Of a stretch of 64,000 nt of DNA, positions 42,252 to 50,444 are shown piece by piece; within the stretch, counting starts at the first letter, position 1, and each line of letters begins with the position of its first letter. A program made the position numbers and the translations under genes. The DNA lies in contig NZ_JASNRD010000013.1 in the NCBI RefSeq assembly GCF_030412015.1, positions 1 through 64,000 of the forward strand, read 5' to 3'. This DNA is from Massilia sp. YIM B02763 (GTDB taxonomy: Bacteria > Pseudomonadota > Gammaproteobacteria > Burkholderiales > Burkholderiaceae_D). The notes beneath the pieces are model-generated. The model ran no database searches. It was not told where the DNA came from and saw only the letters and a program-made list of their open reading frames with translations.

Positions 42252-43399
42252 CAGCGCACGACCTGCAGCTTGACCTGCTTGCCCTGGCGGTAGGTGTACA
42301 GCGTGAGCGCGGCGTCGCGCAGGTCGCCGTGGGGATCGAAGGCGATGGTGCCCGTCACGCCCTGGTAGCGGATGGCGGCCAGCGCCGGCAGGAACTTCAC
42401 GGGGTCGACCGAGTTCGCCTTCTGCATGGCGGCCGCGAACACCATCGTCGCGTCGTAGGCGTACGGCGCATAGGTCTGCAGCGGGATCTTGTAGCGCTGG
42501 CGGTAGCGTTCGGAGAAGGCGTCGAGCGCGGGCTGCTCCTTGTCGGTGACGCCGCCCGCCACCACGCAGGTGACCTTGTCGTCGCCGAGCGCGTCGCCGG
42601 CCAGTTCCGGCAGCTTTTCCGAGCAGATGCCATCACCCGAGACCATCTTCGCCGCGATGCCCAGCGCCTTCATCTGCTTGAGCATGGGGCCGGCCACGGC
42701 GTCCATGCCGCCGTAGAAGATCACGTCGGGCTTCTTGGCGCGGATCTGCGTGAGGATGGCGTTGAAGTCCGTGGCCTTGTCGTTGGTGAACTGGCGGCTG
42801 ACGATCTCGGCGCCCTTCATCCGCTTGACGCTCTTCGTGAATTCGTCGGCCAGGCCCTGGCCGAACGCGGTGCGGTCGTCGATGACGGCGATGCGCTTCG
42901 CCTTCAAGGTCTGGATCGCATACTTCGCCAGCGCGCTGCCGACCATATTGTCGTTGGCGACGACGCGGAAGGCCGTCTTGTAGCCCTGGCGCGTGTAGAC
43001 GGGCGTGGTCGCGGCAGGAGAAATCTGCGGGACGCCGGCGCTGGCATAGATCTTCGAGGCCGGCACCGTGGGGCCGGAATTCAGGTGGCCGACGACGGCC
43101 GCCACCTTCGCATCGACGAGCTTCTGCGCCACGCTCGTGCCCTGCTTCGGGTCGCTGGCGTCGTCCTCGGCCTGCAGCACCCACTTGACCGGCTTGCCGC
43201 CGATGACGATGTGCTTCGCGTTCAGGTCGTCGACCGCCATGCGCGCGCCGTTCTCGATGTCCTTGCCCTGGTGGGCGCCGGGCCCGGACAGCGGCGACGC
43301 GCTGCCGATCTTGACGACGGTCTGGGCCGCGGTTTGAGCATGAGCCGGGGCAAAGGCCAGGGCAAGCAGGCAAGGCAGGAAGGCGGCGGTCGTGCGCAT
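42251..43399 (-). CDS. Branched-chain amino-acid ABC transporter binding protein (LivJ-type)
   Basis: 382 residues with a signal peptide ending AHA. The type-1 periplasmic fold shows VVKIGSASPLSGPGAHQGKDIENGARMAVDDLN, the LivJ signature, and VIDDRTAFGQGLADEF. Binding proteins of this class bring Leu/Ile/Val or related acids to LivHMGF permeases. No permease or ATPase gene adjoins it, so it is an orphan solute receptor. It is coupled to the Gly-rich membrane protein gene. The start at 43399 (MRTTAAF) fits the signal peptide. Confidence 0.92.
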   Translation of the reverse strand: MRTTAAFLPCLLALAFAPAHAQTAAQTVVKIGSASPLSGPGAHQGKDIENGARMAVDDLNAKHIVIGGKPVKWVLQAEDDASDPKQGTSVAQKLVDAKVAAVVGHLNSGPTVPASKIYASAGVPQISPAATTPVYTRQGYKTAFRVVANDNMVGSALAKYAIQTLKAKRIAVIDDRTAFGQGLADEFTKSVKRMKGAEIVSRQFTNDKATDFNAILTQIRAKKPDVIFYGGMDAVAGPMLKQMKALGIAAKMVSGDGICSEKLPELAGDALGDDKVTCVVAGGVTDKEQPALDAFSERYRQRYKIPLQTYAPYAYDATMVFAAAMQKANSVDPVKFLPALAAIRYQGVTGTIAFDPHGDLRDAALTLYTYRQGKQVKLQVVR

Positions 43400-43583
43400 G
43401 GCGGTCCTTGTTGAATCGATATGATTCGATTGTACCGTCGGCGGCCGCGCGCACGCCGCCAAGCGTGCGTGGTATTTACCCCGCCGCTTCTATCATTCGC
43501 ACACGCGCCGCACCGGAACCGGTGCGCGCGCCGTGCATTGCACGTGGCTCATCGGGATGCCGCGGCGTGCGCAAGGACCGACG

Positions 43584-43772
43584 ATGAAAATGAGGAAAAA
43601 GGCCGACTTGCCCAGCAAGCCATGCGCGCGCTGCGGGCTGCCGTTCAATTGGCGGAAAAAATGGGAGCGCGATTGGGAGAACGTGAAGTTCTGCTCCGAA
43701 CGCTGCCGGCGCGCGGCCAAGGGGCCGGCGCCGGCGGAAGGGACACCGCCGCCAAGGCGCGGCGGCGCTTGA
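43584..43772 (+). CDS. DUF2256 zinc-binding protein
   Basis: 62 residues. It contains [39 protein letters not shown], the DUF2256 hallmark with four Cys arranged CxxC and CxxxC for zinc. AAGGA lies before the ATG at 43584. Its stop is back to back with the folE stop (TGATCA at 43770-43775). Function unknown; family members often sit near cryptochrome or folate genes. Confidence 0.9.
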   Translation: MKMRKKADLPSKPCARCGLPFNWRKKWERDWENVKFCSERCRRAAKGPAPAEGTPPPRRGGA

Positions 43773-44522
43773 TCAGCGCTTGACGAGCGAGAGGAATTCG
43801 CGGCGCAGCGCCGCATCCTCGCGGAACACGCCGCGCATGACGCTGTTGGCCATCGAGGCGTCCATGTCCTTCACGCCGCGCCACTGCATGCAGAAGTGGT
43901 CCGCTTCCATGAACAGCGCCAGGCCGTTCGGCGCCATGATGGCTTCCAGCGCGTCGGCCAGCTGGATCACCGCCTCTTCCTGGATCTGCGGACGGCTCAT
44001 GATCCAGTTGGCGATGCGCGCGTACTTCGACAGGCCGATCAGTTCCGACTCCGCATTCGGCACGACGCCGATCCAGACCTTGCCGATGACGGGACACAGG
44101 TGGTGCGAGCAGGCGCTGCGCACGGTGATCGGCCCCACCACCATCAGTTCGTCGATGTTCGACACGTTCGGGAATTCCGTCACGGCCGGCATCGGCTCGT
44201 AGCGGCCGCCGAAGACTTCCTTGACGAACATCTTGGCCACGCGGCGGCTGGTGTCGCGCGAGTTGTGGTCAGCGGCGGTGTCGATGACGAGGCTTTCCAG
44301 CACGCCCTGCATCTTGCCGCTCACTTCGTCCACCAGTTCCTCGATCTCGCCGGGTGCGATGTGGGCCGAGATGTTGTCGTTGGCAAAATAGCGGGTGCCG
44401 CTGGCCTGCAGGCGCGCGCGGATGCGCTGCGAGACGGGGCTGACAGCGGGGCCGGCGGCAGCGGTGCTTTCGGCGGCGGCAAGGTTCTCCGGCTCGAAAG
44501 GAGGAATGAGATCGTTCGGCAT
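43773..44522 (-). CDS. folE: GTP cyclohydrolase I
   Basis: 249 residues. It converts GTP to dihydroneopterin triphosphate, the first step of folate and pterin synthesis. The zinc ligands are in RSACSHHLCPVIGKVWIGVVP (Cys and His) and in CMQWRGV. The N-terminal 45 residues, Ala/Pro-rich, are an extension compared with the E. coli enzyme. AGGAA lies upstream. A likely promoter is 145 bases before the start, leaving a long leader. Confidence 0.95.
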   Translation of the reverse strand: MPNDLIPPFEPENLAAAESTAAAGPAVSPVSQRIRARLQASGTRYFANDNISAHIAPGEIEELVDEVSGKMQGVLESLVIDTAADHNSRDTSRRVAKMFVKEVFGGRYEPMPAVTEFPNVSNIDELMVVGPITVRSACSHHLCPVIGKVWIGVVPNAESELIGLSKYARIANWIMSRPQIQEEAVIQLADALEAIMAPNGLALFMEADHFCMQWRGVKDMDASMANSVMRGVFREDAALRREFLSLVKR

Positions 44523-44666
44523 GAAATTCCTGAAATCTAGTCAATCGGATGCAGGCGCCCATGTGGCGCGGGCGGCAACGCGGTGCGTCCGCGTGGTGCA
44601 TCGGTGCGGGACGGCCAGTCCCTGGGTCGTGCGGACGGTCGCTGGGAACCGTCGATGAAGTACGGG

Positions 44667-44694
44667 ATTATAGCCCGGTATTGTCGGACGTAAA
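44667..44694 (-). promoter_or_regulatory. folE promoter candidate
   Basis: TTTACG (44694-44689), 16 bases, TATAAT (44672-44667) on the minus strand. The 5' untranslated leader would be about 138 bases. No known riboswitch motif was recognised in that leader. Confidence 0.5.
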
Positions 44695-44729
44695 TGTCGA
44701 GCCCTATTTTCCGGCGCGGCAATCCCGGT

Positions 44730-45737
44730 TCAGTGTTGCACGGTCGGCCCACGGCGCGCCGGCGGCAGCGGCAGGCCTTCGGCCCGCGCCAGCCGTTCCA
44801 TCGCGCCCTCCAGCACCACGCGCGCCTGGGCCGCGGCCTGGCCCAGGTCCTGGTGCAGGCGGGCATCGGCCTCGTCGCGCGAGGCGCACTGGGCGCTGTA
44901 GCGCTCGAAGCTGCCCACCATCAGCAGCAGGTCGGCCAGGTGGCGCGGACATTCGCAGGCGAGGCGGTTGCCGGCCGCCGTGATGTTGGCCAGCGCCTCG
45001 TCGTCGAAGCGGCGCGCCGGCGGCTCGACCGGCGACTTGGCGGACGTCCTGGCCACCAGGTGCGGCGACAAGGATTGGCCGGCCAGCGCCTGGCGGCACA
45101 GCGGCACCACTTCGCCCATCTCGGCCGGCACCCGCGCCACCACCCAGCCGCGGGCGCGCAGCGCACGGATCGTCGCGCTGGAGCAGAACCGGTACAGCAC
45201 CACCACGGCGGCCGCGCCGACGGCCTCGCGCGCCTGCGCGATCATGGGGACGGCGCCCTCGTCCAGTTCCGGCAATTCGACCAGCAGGACATCGGTGCCG
45301 CCATGTTCCGCCGGTGCCTCTGCTTGCGCCGCCGGCTGGTCGAAGCGCGACCAGCTGGCCTGCACCTCCAGCAGCAGCGCATCGCCCCCGCTGGCGGCGA
45401 TGCGGCGCGCCAGGCCCAGGCCGATGACGACCACGCCGATCGGGCCGGCCGGCAAGTCGTCCGCACCGTCGCCATTCGCCAGCTCGCGCAGGCGCTCGAC
45501 GGGCAGGTGGGCCAGTTGGCCGATCGGGTGGCCCTGGTCGACCAGTTGCTTGAGCAGGCCCAGGCGCTGCACCTGGGCCGCCGAGTAGAGGCGCTGGCCG
45601 TGCGCGGAGCGGCGCGTGTCGGACAGCTCGTAGCGGCGTTCCCACACGCGCAGGGTCTCGACCGACAGGCCGGCCAGGCGCGCCGCGACACCGCTGCGGT
45701 AGGTGACGTCGCTATCGTCGTCGTGTTGATTGGACAT
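44730..45737 (-). CDS. MerR-family regulator with cobalamin-binding-like C-terminal domain
   Basis: 335 residues. The winged HTH reads YRSGVAARLAGLSVETLRVWERRY with the wing RRSAHGQRLYSAAQVQRL. The remaining 250 residues look like the B12-binding-like domain of the CarH/LitR group. However, its key His motif (DxHxxG type) is not evident, so cobalamin binding is uncertain. TGAACCGC/GCGGTTCA flanks its -10 box, suggesting autoregulation. Targets unknown. Confidence 0.83.
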   Translation of the reverse strand: MSNQHDDDSDVTYRSGVAARLAGLSVETLRVWERRYELSDTRRSAHGQRLYSAAQVQRLGLLKQLVDQGHPIGQLAHLPVERLRELANGDGADDLPAGPIGVVVIGLGLARRIAASGGDALLLEVQASWSRFDQPAAQAEAPAEHGGTDVLLVELPELDEGAVPMIAQAREAVGAAAVVVLYRFCSSATIRALRARGWVVARVPAEMGEVVPLCRQALAGQSLSPHLVARTSAKSPVEPPARRFDDEALANITAAGNRLACECPRHLADLLLMVGSFERYSAQCASRDEADARLHQDLGQAAAQARVVLEGAMERLARAEGLPLPPARRGPTVQH

Positions 45738-45740
45738 GAG

Positions 45741-45783
45741 TGAACCGCCTATGAACCGTCAATTTCGTCATTATAGCGGTTCA
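45741..45783 (-). promoter_or_regulatory. MerR-gene promoter with inverted repeat
   Basis: TATAAT (45775-45770, minus strand) lies inside the perfect 8-bp inverted repeat TGAACCGC (45741-45748) / GCGGTTCA (45776-45783). A third partial copy, TGAACCG, is at 45752-45758. A candidate autoregulatory operator. Confidence 0.45.
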
Positions 45784-45828
45784 GAGGCTGGTCAAGGCAT
45801 GCGGGATGCAGAAATGCGACACCGGAAG

Positions 45829-45914
45829 CGTCGTCCCGCGAAGGCGGGGACCCAAATTCTGCGTGCGTTGAGACGGTGCGCGAAGATTGGGTCCCTGCCT
45901 TCGCAGGGACGACG
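45829..45914. repeat. REP-like palindromic repeat, copy 2
   Basis: CGTCGTCCCGCGAAGGCGGGGACCCA-type sequence at one end, and the inverted ATTGGGTCCCTGCCTTCGCAGGGACGACG at the other. It lies between the MerR gene and the M13 peptidase gene. It shares termini and architecture with copy 1 at 8441-8517. The cores differ, as expected for a dispersed family. Each arm is a stable stem-loop. Confidence 0.78.
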
Positions 45915-45933
45915 TATTGATGTGGCGGGATTG

Positions 45934-47970
45934 TTACCAGAAAATCACCCGCTCTTCCGGCTTCAAATACATCTTGTCCCCCGGCTTCACGTCGAACGCC
46001 TCGTAATAACCCGGATGATTGCGCAGGCTGCCGTTGACCCGGAACTCGGACGGCGAATGCGGGTCCGACTTCACCTGGGCGATCAGGGCCGCGTCGCGGG
46101 CCTTGCCGCGGCGCGCCTGGGCCAGGCCCATGAAGATGCGCTGCTCGGCCGTGAAGCCGTCGATCACGGGGGCCGGCTTGCCCTTGAGCGAGATGTGGTA
46201 GGCGCGGCTGGCCATGATGGCGCCGGCGTTGTCGGCGATGTTCTCGCCCAGCGTCAGCTCGCCGTTGAGCGTATAGCCCGGCACCGGGCTGTAGGCGCCG
46301 TATTGCGCGACGAGCACCTTGCCCTTGGCGGCGAATTTCTCGCCATCTTCCCTGGTCCACCAGTTGCGCAGGTTGCCGTCGCCGTCGTACTGGGCGCCCT
46401 GGTCGTCGAAGGCGTGGCTGATCTCGTGGCCGATCGAGATGCCGACCGCGCCGTAGTTGATGGCCGGCTCGGCGTTCGCGTCGTACAGCGGCGCCTGCAG
46501 GCGCGCGGCCGGGAACACGACTTCGTTCATCTCCGGGCTGTAGTAGGCGTTCACCGTCTGCGGCGTCATGTGCCATTCGCTGCGGTCGACCGGCTTGCCC
46601 AGCTTGTTCACGCCATATTGATGGGCGAATTCGCGCGCGCGCAGTACGTTGCCGGCCAGGTCGTCGCGCTTGATCGCCAGCGTCGAGTAATCGCGCCACT
46701 TGTCCGGATAGCCGACCTTGACGGAGATCTTGGCCAGCTTGGCGTGGGCCGCCTTCTTGGTGTCCGGCGTCATCCAGTCCAGCGTGTCGATGCGCTCCTT
46801 GAACGCGAGCAGGAAGTTGTTCACCATCTCCTGCACCTGGGCGCGGCGCTCGGCCGGGAAGTAGTGCTGCACATAGACCTTGCCGACCACTTCGCCGAGG
46901 TCGCGGTTGATCTGGGCGATCGCCAGCTTTTCGGTGGCGCGGTTGACCTTGGCGCCCGTCAGCACGGTGCCGCGGAAGGCGAAGCTCTCGTCGACGAAGT
47001 CCTGCGACAGGTAGGGCGCATAGGCGCTCAGCAGGCGCCACGTGAAATAGGACTTCCAGGTGGCGACGGGCGTGGCGGCGACGATCTTGTCGAAGGCCTG
47101 CATGTAGGTCGGCTGGGCCACGTTCACGAACGGCGCCTTGCCGGCGATGCCCTGCTCCTTCATCCAGCCATCCCAGTCGAAGCCCGGCGCCAGCGCCTTC
47201 AGCTGGGCGACGGACAGCTTGTTGTAGGTCTTGACGGGATCGCGGTTCTGCACGGCGCTCCACTGCGCCCTGGCGATCTCCGTTTCCAGCGCCACGATGC
47301 GTGCGGCCTGGCCGGCGGGATCGGGCTGGCCGGCCAGCGCCAGCAGCTTTTCCACGTGCGCCTGGTACTTGGCGCGCGTGTCCATCAGCTTGGCGTCGCC
47401 GGTCTGCAGGTAGTAGTCACGGTTCGGCATGCCCAGGCCCGATTGCGCGATCTCGACGAGATAGGCCGTCGACTGCTTGCTGTCCTGGCCCACGCCCATG
47501 CGCAGCGGGCTGCCGGCACCGATACGCTCGGCGTGGGCGGCCAGCACGGCCAGTCCCTGCTTGTCCTGCAGGGCGGCGATGCGCGCCAGTTCCGGCGCCA
47601 GCGGCTTCACGCCAAGCGCGTCGCGGCGCGTCTTGTCCACGTAGCTGGCGTAGTAGTCGCCCATCTTCTGGGCGTCCGAGCCGGCGGCGGCCTGCCGGTC
47701 CTGCGCGGCTTGTTCGATGAGCGTGCGGATCTGGCCCTCGACGTTTTCCTGTGCAATATTGAAGGCGCCCCAGCTCGAGCGGTCGTTGGGGATCTCGGTG
47801 CGCTTGAGCCAGTTGCCTTGCGAGTAGCGGAAGAAATCGTCCTGCGGACGGACGGCGGCATCGACGGCGGTCTTGTCCACGCCGGAAGCGGTGGACGGCA
47901 CGTTCTCCGCGGCGTGGGCTTGCAAGGCGAACGCGCCGGCGATCAGGGCGCTGCACAGGGTGCGGTTCAT
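45934..47970 (-). CDS. M13-family (neprilysin-like) metallopeptidase
   Basis: 678 residues, the usual M13 length. A signal peptide ends AHA. The zinc motif is HEISH (His515, Glu516, His519), followed by the third ligand in GENIADNAGAI and the conserved C-terminal RVIFW. Additional family elements are NAYYSPEMNEVVFPA and ISIGHEISHAFDDQGAQYD in outline. M13 enzymes cut short peptides outside the cytoplasm. GGAG precedes the ATG. The gene stands alone, with the REP-like repeat beyond its 3' end. Confidence 0.95.
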   Translation of the reverse strand: MNRTLCSALIAGAFALQAHAAENVPSTASGVDKTAVDAAVRPQDDFFRYSQGNWLKRTEIPNDRSSWGAFNIAQENVEGQIRTLIEQAAQDRQAAAGSDAQKMGDYYASYVDKTRRDALGVKPLAPELARIAALQDKQGLAVLAAHAERIGAGSPLRMGVGQDSKQSTAYLVEIAQSGLGMPNRDYYLQTGDAKLMDTRAKYQAHVEKLLALAGQPDPAGQAARIVALETEIARAQWSAVQNRDPVKTYNKLSVAQLKALAPGFDWDGWMKEQGIAGKAPFVNVAQPTYMQAFDKIVAATPVATWKSYFTWRLLSAYAPYLSQDFVDESFAFRGTVLTGAKVNRATEKLAIAQINRDLGEVVGKVYVQHYFPAERRAQVQEMVNNFLLAFKERIDTLDWMTPDTKKAAHAKLAKISVKVGYPDKWRDYSTLAIKRDDLAGNVLRAREFAHQYGVNKLGKPVDRSEWHMTPQTVNAYYSPEMNEVVFPAARLQAPLYDANAEPAINYGAVGISIGHEISHAFDDQGAQYDGDGNLRNWWTREDGEKFAAKGKVLVAQYGAYSPVPGYTLNGELTLGENIADNAGAIMASRAYHISLKGKPAPVIDGFTAEQRIFMGLAQARRGKARDAALIAQVKSDPHSPSEFRVNGSLRNHPGYYEAFDVKPGDKMYLKPEERVIFW

Positions 47971-48116
47971 GAGGTCTCCATTATTTTCATCGAGGCTGCA
48001 TGCTAATTTAATCCTTTACGAATTAAAAGTTTTCAAGCCAACATCCTGTCTAGACAAGGTTGGGCGGTTGCGCTACGGCGAAAGGTATAATCCCGCGCTT
48101 TGCCGGAGCCTTCCCC

Positions 48117-48458
48117 ATGAGCACCTTGCCGCCCTGCCCCCAATGCCAATCGGCCTATGCCTACGACGACGGCACCGGTCTCCTCACCTGCCCGGAATGC
48201 GGCAACGAATGGCGGCCGTCCGCGCAGGCCGATGCGGCCGACGCCAGGGAATGGCGCGACGCCTCCGGCAACCTGCTGCAGGACGGCGATACCGTCACCG
48301 TCATCAAGGACTTGAAGCTCAAGGGCGGCGGCGGCACCGTCAAGCAGGGTACCAAGGTCAAGAACATCCGCCTCGTCGACGGCGACCACGACATCGACTG
48401 CAAGATCGACGGCTTCGGCGCGATGAGCCTGAAGTCGGAATTCGTCCGCAAAGCGTAA
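48117..48458 (+). CDS. yjdM: YjdM/PhnA-family zinc-ribbon protein
   Basis: 113 residues. Zinc ribbon at the N-terminus: [28 protein letters not shown] with two CxxC pairs. The C-terminal KOW-like domain has [42 protein letters not shown]. The family was once named PhnA, but its role in phosphonate use is not established. A TATAAT at 48086-48091 is a likely -10. The start at 48117 fits the family. Confidence 0.93.
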   Translation: MSTLPPCPQCQSAYAYDDGTGLLTCPECGNEWRPSAQADAADAREWRDASGNLLQDGDTVTVIKDLKLKGGGGTVKQGTKVKNIRLVDGDHDIDCKIDGFGAMSLKSEFVRKA

Positions 48459-48480
48459 AACGATTGGAAAACGCGGCGGG

Positions 48481-48500
48481 CGGCCCCACCTGTGGGGCCG
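48481..48500 (+). promoter_or_regulatory. Hairpin directly before the CAP-gene start codon
   Basis: 8-bp perfect stem CGGCCCCA / TGGGGCCG with a CCTG loop ends one base before the ATG at 48502. Its GGGG is the only Shine-Dalgarno-like stretch, so it is buried in the stem. It may terminate the yjdM transcript or control translation of the next gene. Confidence 0.55.
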
Positions 48501-48501
48501 T

Positions 48502-49335
48502 ATGAGATCCCTTTCCTGTCTTGTCCTTCTCTCGATCGCCGCCTTCTCCGCGCCTGCCCGCGCCGACGAACTGGCCGACCTCGTCAACGCCTACCGCGCC
48601 GCGCCCGGCGATTGCAAGGGCGGCGCCCCCGCGCCCGCGCTGGCGGTCGAACCCGTGTTGTCGAACGTGCGCATCGGCGTGGGCACCTTCCTCGAATCGC
48701 GCCTGCGCCAGCTCGGCTACCGCGCGGAGCGGGCCGAGGCGATCGTCCTCACGGGGCCGCAGGATGCGCGCGCGGCAATGGACGTGCTGCGGCAGAAATA
48801 CTGCGGCCGGCTCCTGGACGCCGGTTTCAGCGCGATCGGCACGGCGCATCTGGGCAACGGCTGGCAGGTCGTGCTGGCGCGTCCCGTCGTCATTCCCGAC
48901 CTGCCGGACTGGCAGCAGGCCGGCCAGGAAATCCTGGCCCTCGTGAACGCGACCCGGGCCCGTCCGCGCACCTGCGGCGACCGCGCGTTCGGACCGGCGG
49001 GCCCGCTCGGCTGGAACCCGCTACTCGGCCAGGCCGCCTTCGCGCACAGCGACGACATGGCGCAGCGCCACTACTTCAGCCACCAGCAGCCGGACGGCAC
49101 CGTCCCGGCCGACCGCGCCACCCGGGCCGGCTACCGCTGGCGCGTCGTCGGCGAGAACATCGCCTCCGGCCAGCGCACGCCGGCCGAGGCGATGGCCGCC
49201 TGGCTCGACAGTCCGGGCCACTGCGCCAACATCATGAATCCGAAGTTCAGCGAGATGGGCGCGGCCTACGCCATCAATCCCGGCAACGACAACCGCACCG
49301 CCTACTGGACCCAGGTGTTCGGCGCGCCCCGTTGA
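48502..49335 (+). CDS. Secreted CAP/SCP-domain protein
   Basis: 277 residues with a signal peptide ending ARA. The N-terminal half (about 25-135) is an uncharacterised domain. The C-terminal CAP domain includes ILALVNATRARPRTCG, AAFAHSDDMAQRHYFSHQQPDGTVPADRATRAGY, GENIASGQRTPAEAMAAWLDSPGHCANIMNP and AYWTQVFG. The metal-site His and Glu residues of CAP proteins are retained. Bacterial CAP proteins are extracellular, with unclear function. The N-terminal domain repeats a GDCKGG / CGRLLDAGFSAIGTA pattern. Confidence 0.9.
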   Translation: MRSLSCLVLLSIAAFSAPARADELADLVNAYRAAPGDCKGGAPAPALAVEPVLSNVRIGVGTFLESRLRQLGYRAERAEAIVLTGPQDARAAMDVLRQKYCGRLLDAGFSAIGTAHLGNGWQVVLARPVVIPDLPDWQQAGQEILALVNATRARPRTCGDRAFGPAGPLGWNPLLGQAAFAHSDDMAQRHYFSHQQPDGTVPADRATRAGYRWRVVGENIASGQRTPAEAMAAWLDSPGHCANIMNPKFSEMGAAYAINPGNDNRTAYWTQVFGAPR

Positions 49336-49381
49336 ACCATGTTCATATACGTTCGCTATCGACCCGATTGACACAGACATA

Positions 49382-49410
49382 TTGCGCACAATTGAATTGC
49401 GCGCTATAGT
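49382..49410 (+). promoter_or_regulatory. ohrR promoter and OhrR-type operator
   Basis: -35 TTGCGC (49382-49387), 17 bases, -10 TATAGT (49405-49410). The near-perfect palindrome GCGCACAATT-G-AATTGCGCGC (49384-49404) covers the -35 and the spacer. It resembles the OhrR box built on ACAATT..AATTGT. Transcription would begin about at the ATG (49418), so ohrR may be leaderless. Confidence 0.65.
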
Positions 49411-49417
49411 TCAACCC

Positions 49418-49867
49418 ATGGAAACGAACGCTGCACACGAAGCCCTGCTCCTGGACAACCAGCTGTGTTTTGCACTCCATTCGGCATCGCTGGCGATGAC
49501 GAAGGTGTACAAGCCCCACCTGGACCGCCTGGGCGTGACCTACCCCCAGTACCTGGCCTTGCTGGTGCTGTGGGAACGCGACGGGATCACCGTGTCCGAT
49601 ATCGGCGAGCGCCTGTTCCTCGATTCCGGCACCTTGACCCCGCTCTTGAAGCGGCTCGAGGCCCAGGGCCTGGTCGACAGGAGCCGCGATCCGCAGGACG
49701 AGCGCCGGGTCGTGATCCGGCTGACGGACGAGGGACGCGCGCTGAAGCAACAGGCCGCCGGTATTCCCGCCTGCATCCTGGGCGCCGCCGGCTGCAGCGT
49801 GGACGAGATCGTGAAGCTGGCCGAGGAAGTGAAGCTGCTGCGGCAGCGCCTGGCCGGTGCGCTATAG
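49418..49867 (+). CDS. ohrR: Organic-peroxide-sensing MarR repressor
   Basis: 149 residues. The MarR winged HTH includes [41 protein letters not shown] in outline. The reactive cysteine Cys17 in [12 protein letters not shown] is the OhrR hallmark. Two more Cys (119 and 126) point to the Xanthomonas-type two-cysteine mechanism. Oxidation releases the operator at 49384-49404 and induces ohr downstream (57-base gap). The start at 49418 matches the conserved opening [12 protein letters not shown]. Confidence 0.95.
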   Translation: METNAAHEALLLDNQLCFALHSASLAMTKVYKPHLDRLGVTYPQYLALLVLWERDGITVSDIGERLFLDSGTLTPLLKRLEAQGLVDRSRDPQDERRVVIRLTDEGRALKQQAAGIPACILGAAGCSVDEIVKLAEEVKLLRQRLAGAL

Positions 49868-49924
49868 AAGATTGTTGTACTTGTTTGAATTTAACCTGAA
49901 CGTAACGACAGAAAGGGAAACGCC

Positions 49925-50353
49925 ATGACCACCAAACTCGACAAAGTCCTGTACACCGCCAAGGCCCACACCACCGGCGGCCGCGAAGGCCGTTCCGTCA
50001 GCGACGACGGCATCCTGGACGTGACCCTGCAGCCGCCGAAGGAAATGGGCGGCAAGGGCGGCGCCACCAACCCGGAACAGCTGTTCGCCGCCGGCTACTC
50101 GGCCTGCTTCATCGGCGCGATGAAATTCGTCGCCGGCCAGAAGAAGATCGCCTTCCCGGCCGACGGCGCCGTCGACGCCAGCGTCTCGATCGGCCCGATC
50201 CCCAACGGTTTCGGCCTGGCCGTGGAACTGGCCGTGAGCCTGCCGGGCCTGGACCGCGCCGTGGCGCAGGACCTGGTCGACGCCGCCCACATCGTGTGCC
50301 CGTACTCGAACGCGACCCGTGGCAACATCGACGTCAAGCTGACCCTGATCTGA
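49925..50353 (+). CDS. ohr: Organic hydroperoxide reductase Ohr
   Basis: 142 residues. A thiol peroxidase for organic hydroperoxides that uses lipoylated proteins as reductant. The two catalytic Cys are Cys61 in [10 protein letters not shown] and Cys125 in [13 protein letters not shown]. Opening motif [24 protein letters not shown] is its ribosome-binding site. It follows ohrR and is ended by a strong terminator at 50392-50427. Confidence 0.96.
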   Translation: MTTKLDKVLYTAKAHTTGGREGRSVSDDGILDVTLQPPKEMGGKGGATNPEQLFAAGYSACFIGAMKFVAGQKKIAFPADGAVDASVSIGPIPNGFGLAVELAVSLPGLDRAVAQDLVDAAHIVCPYSNATRGNIDVKLTLI

Positions 50354-50391
50354 TCGAGCTCGCCGGACCTCGGTCCGGCAACCCGGAAGAC

Positions 50392-50427
50392 AAAAGGCGC
50401 CGCCCGCAATGGGCCGGCGCCTTTTTT
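50392..50427 (+). terminator. Terminator after ohr
   Basis: AAAAGGCGCCG pairs with CGGCGCCTTTT, extended by an inner CCC/GGG, and ends in TTTTTT. It also works in reverse (AAAA on the left arm) for the convergent TetX-like gene, which ends at 50445. A second stem, GCCGGACC/GGTCCGGC, lies at 50362-50379. Confidence 0.9.
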
Positions 50428-50444
50428 GCTACCTGGGGCCGGCG

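Noticed and set aside
44523-44666. Riboswitch in the long folE leader
   Set aside because: No recognisable conserved riboswitch core; the leader is GC-rich with several weak stems.
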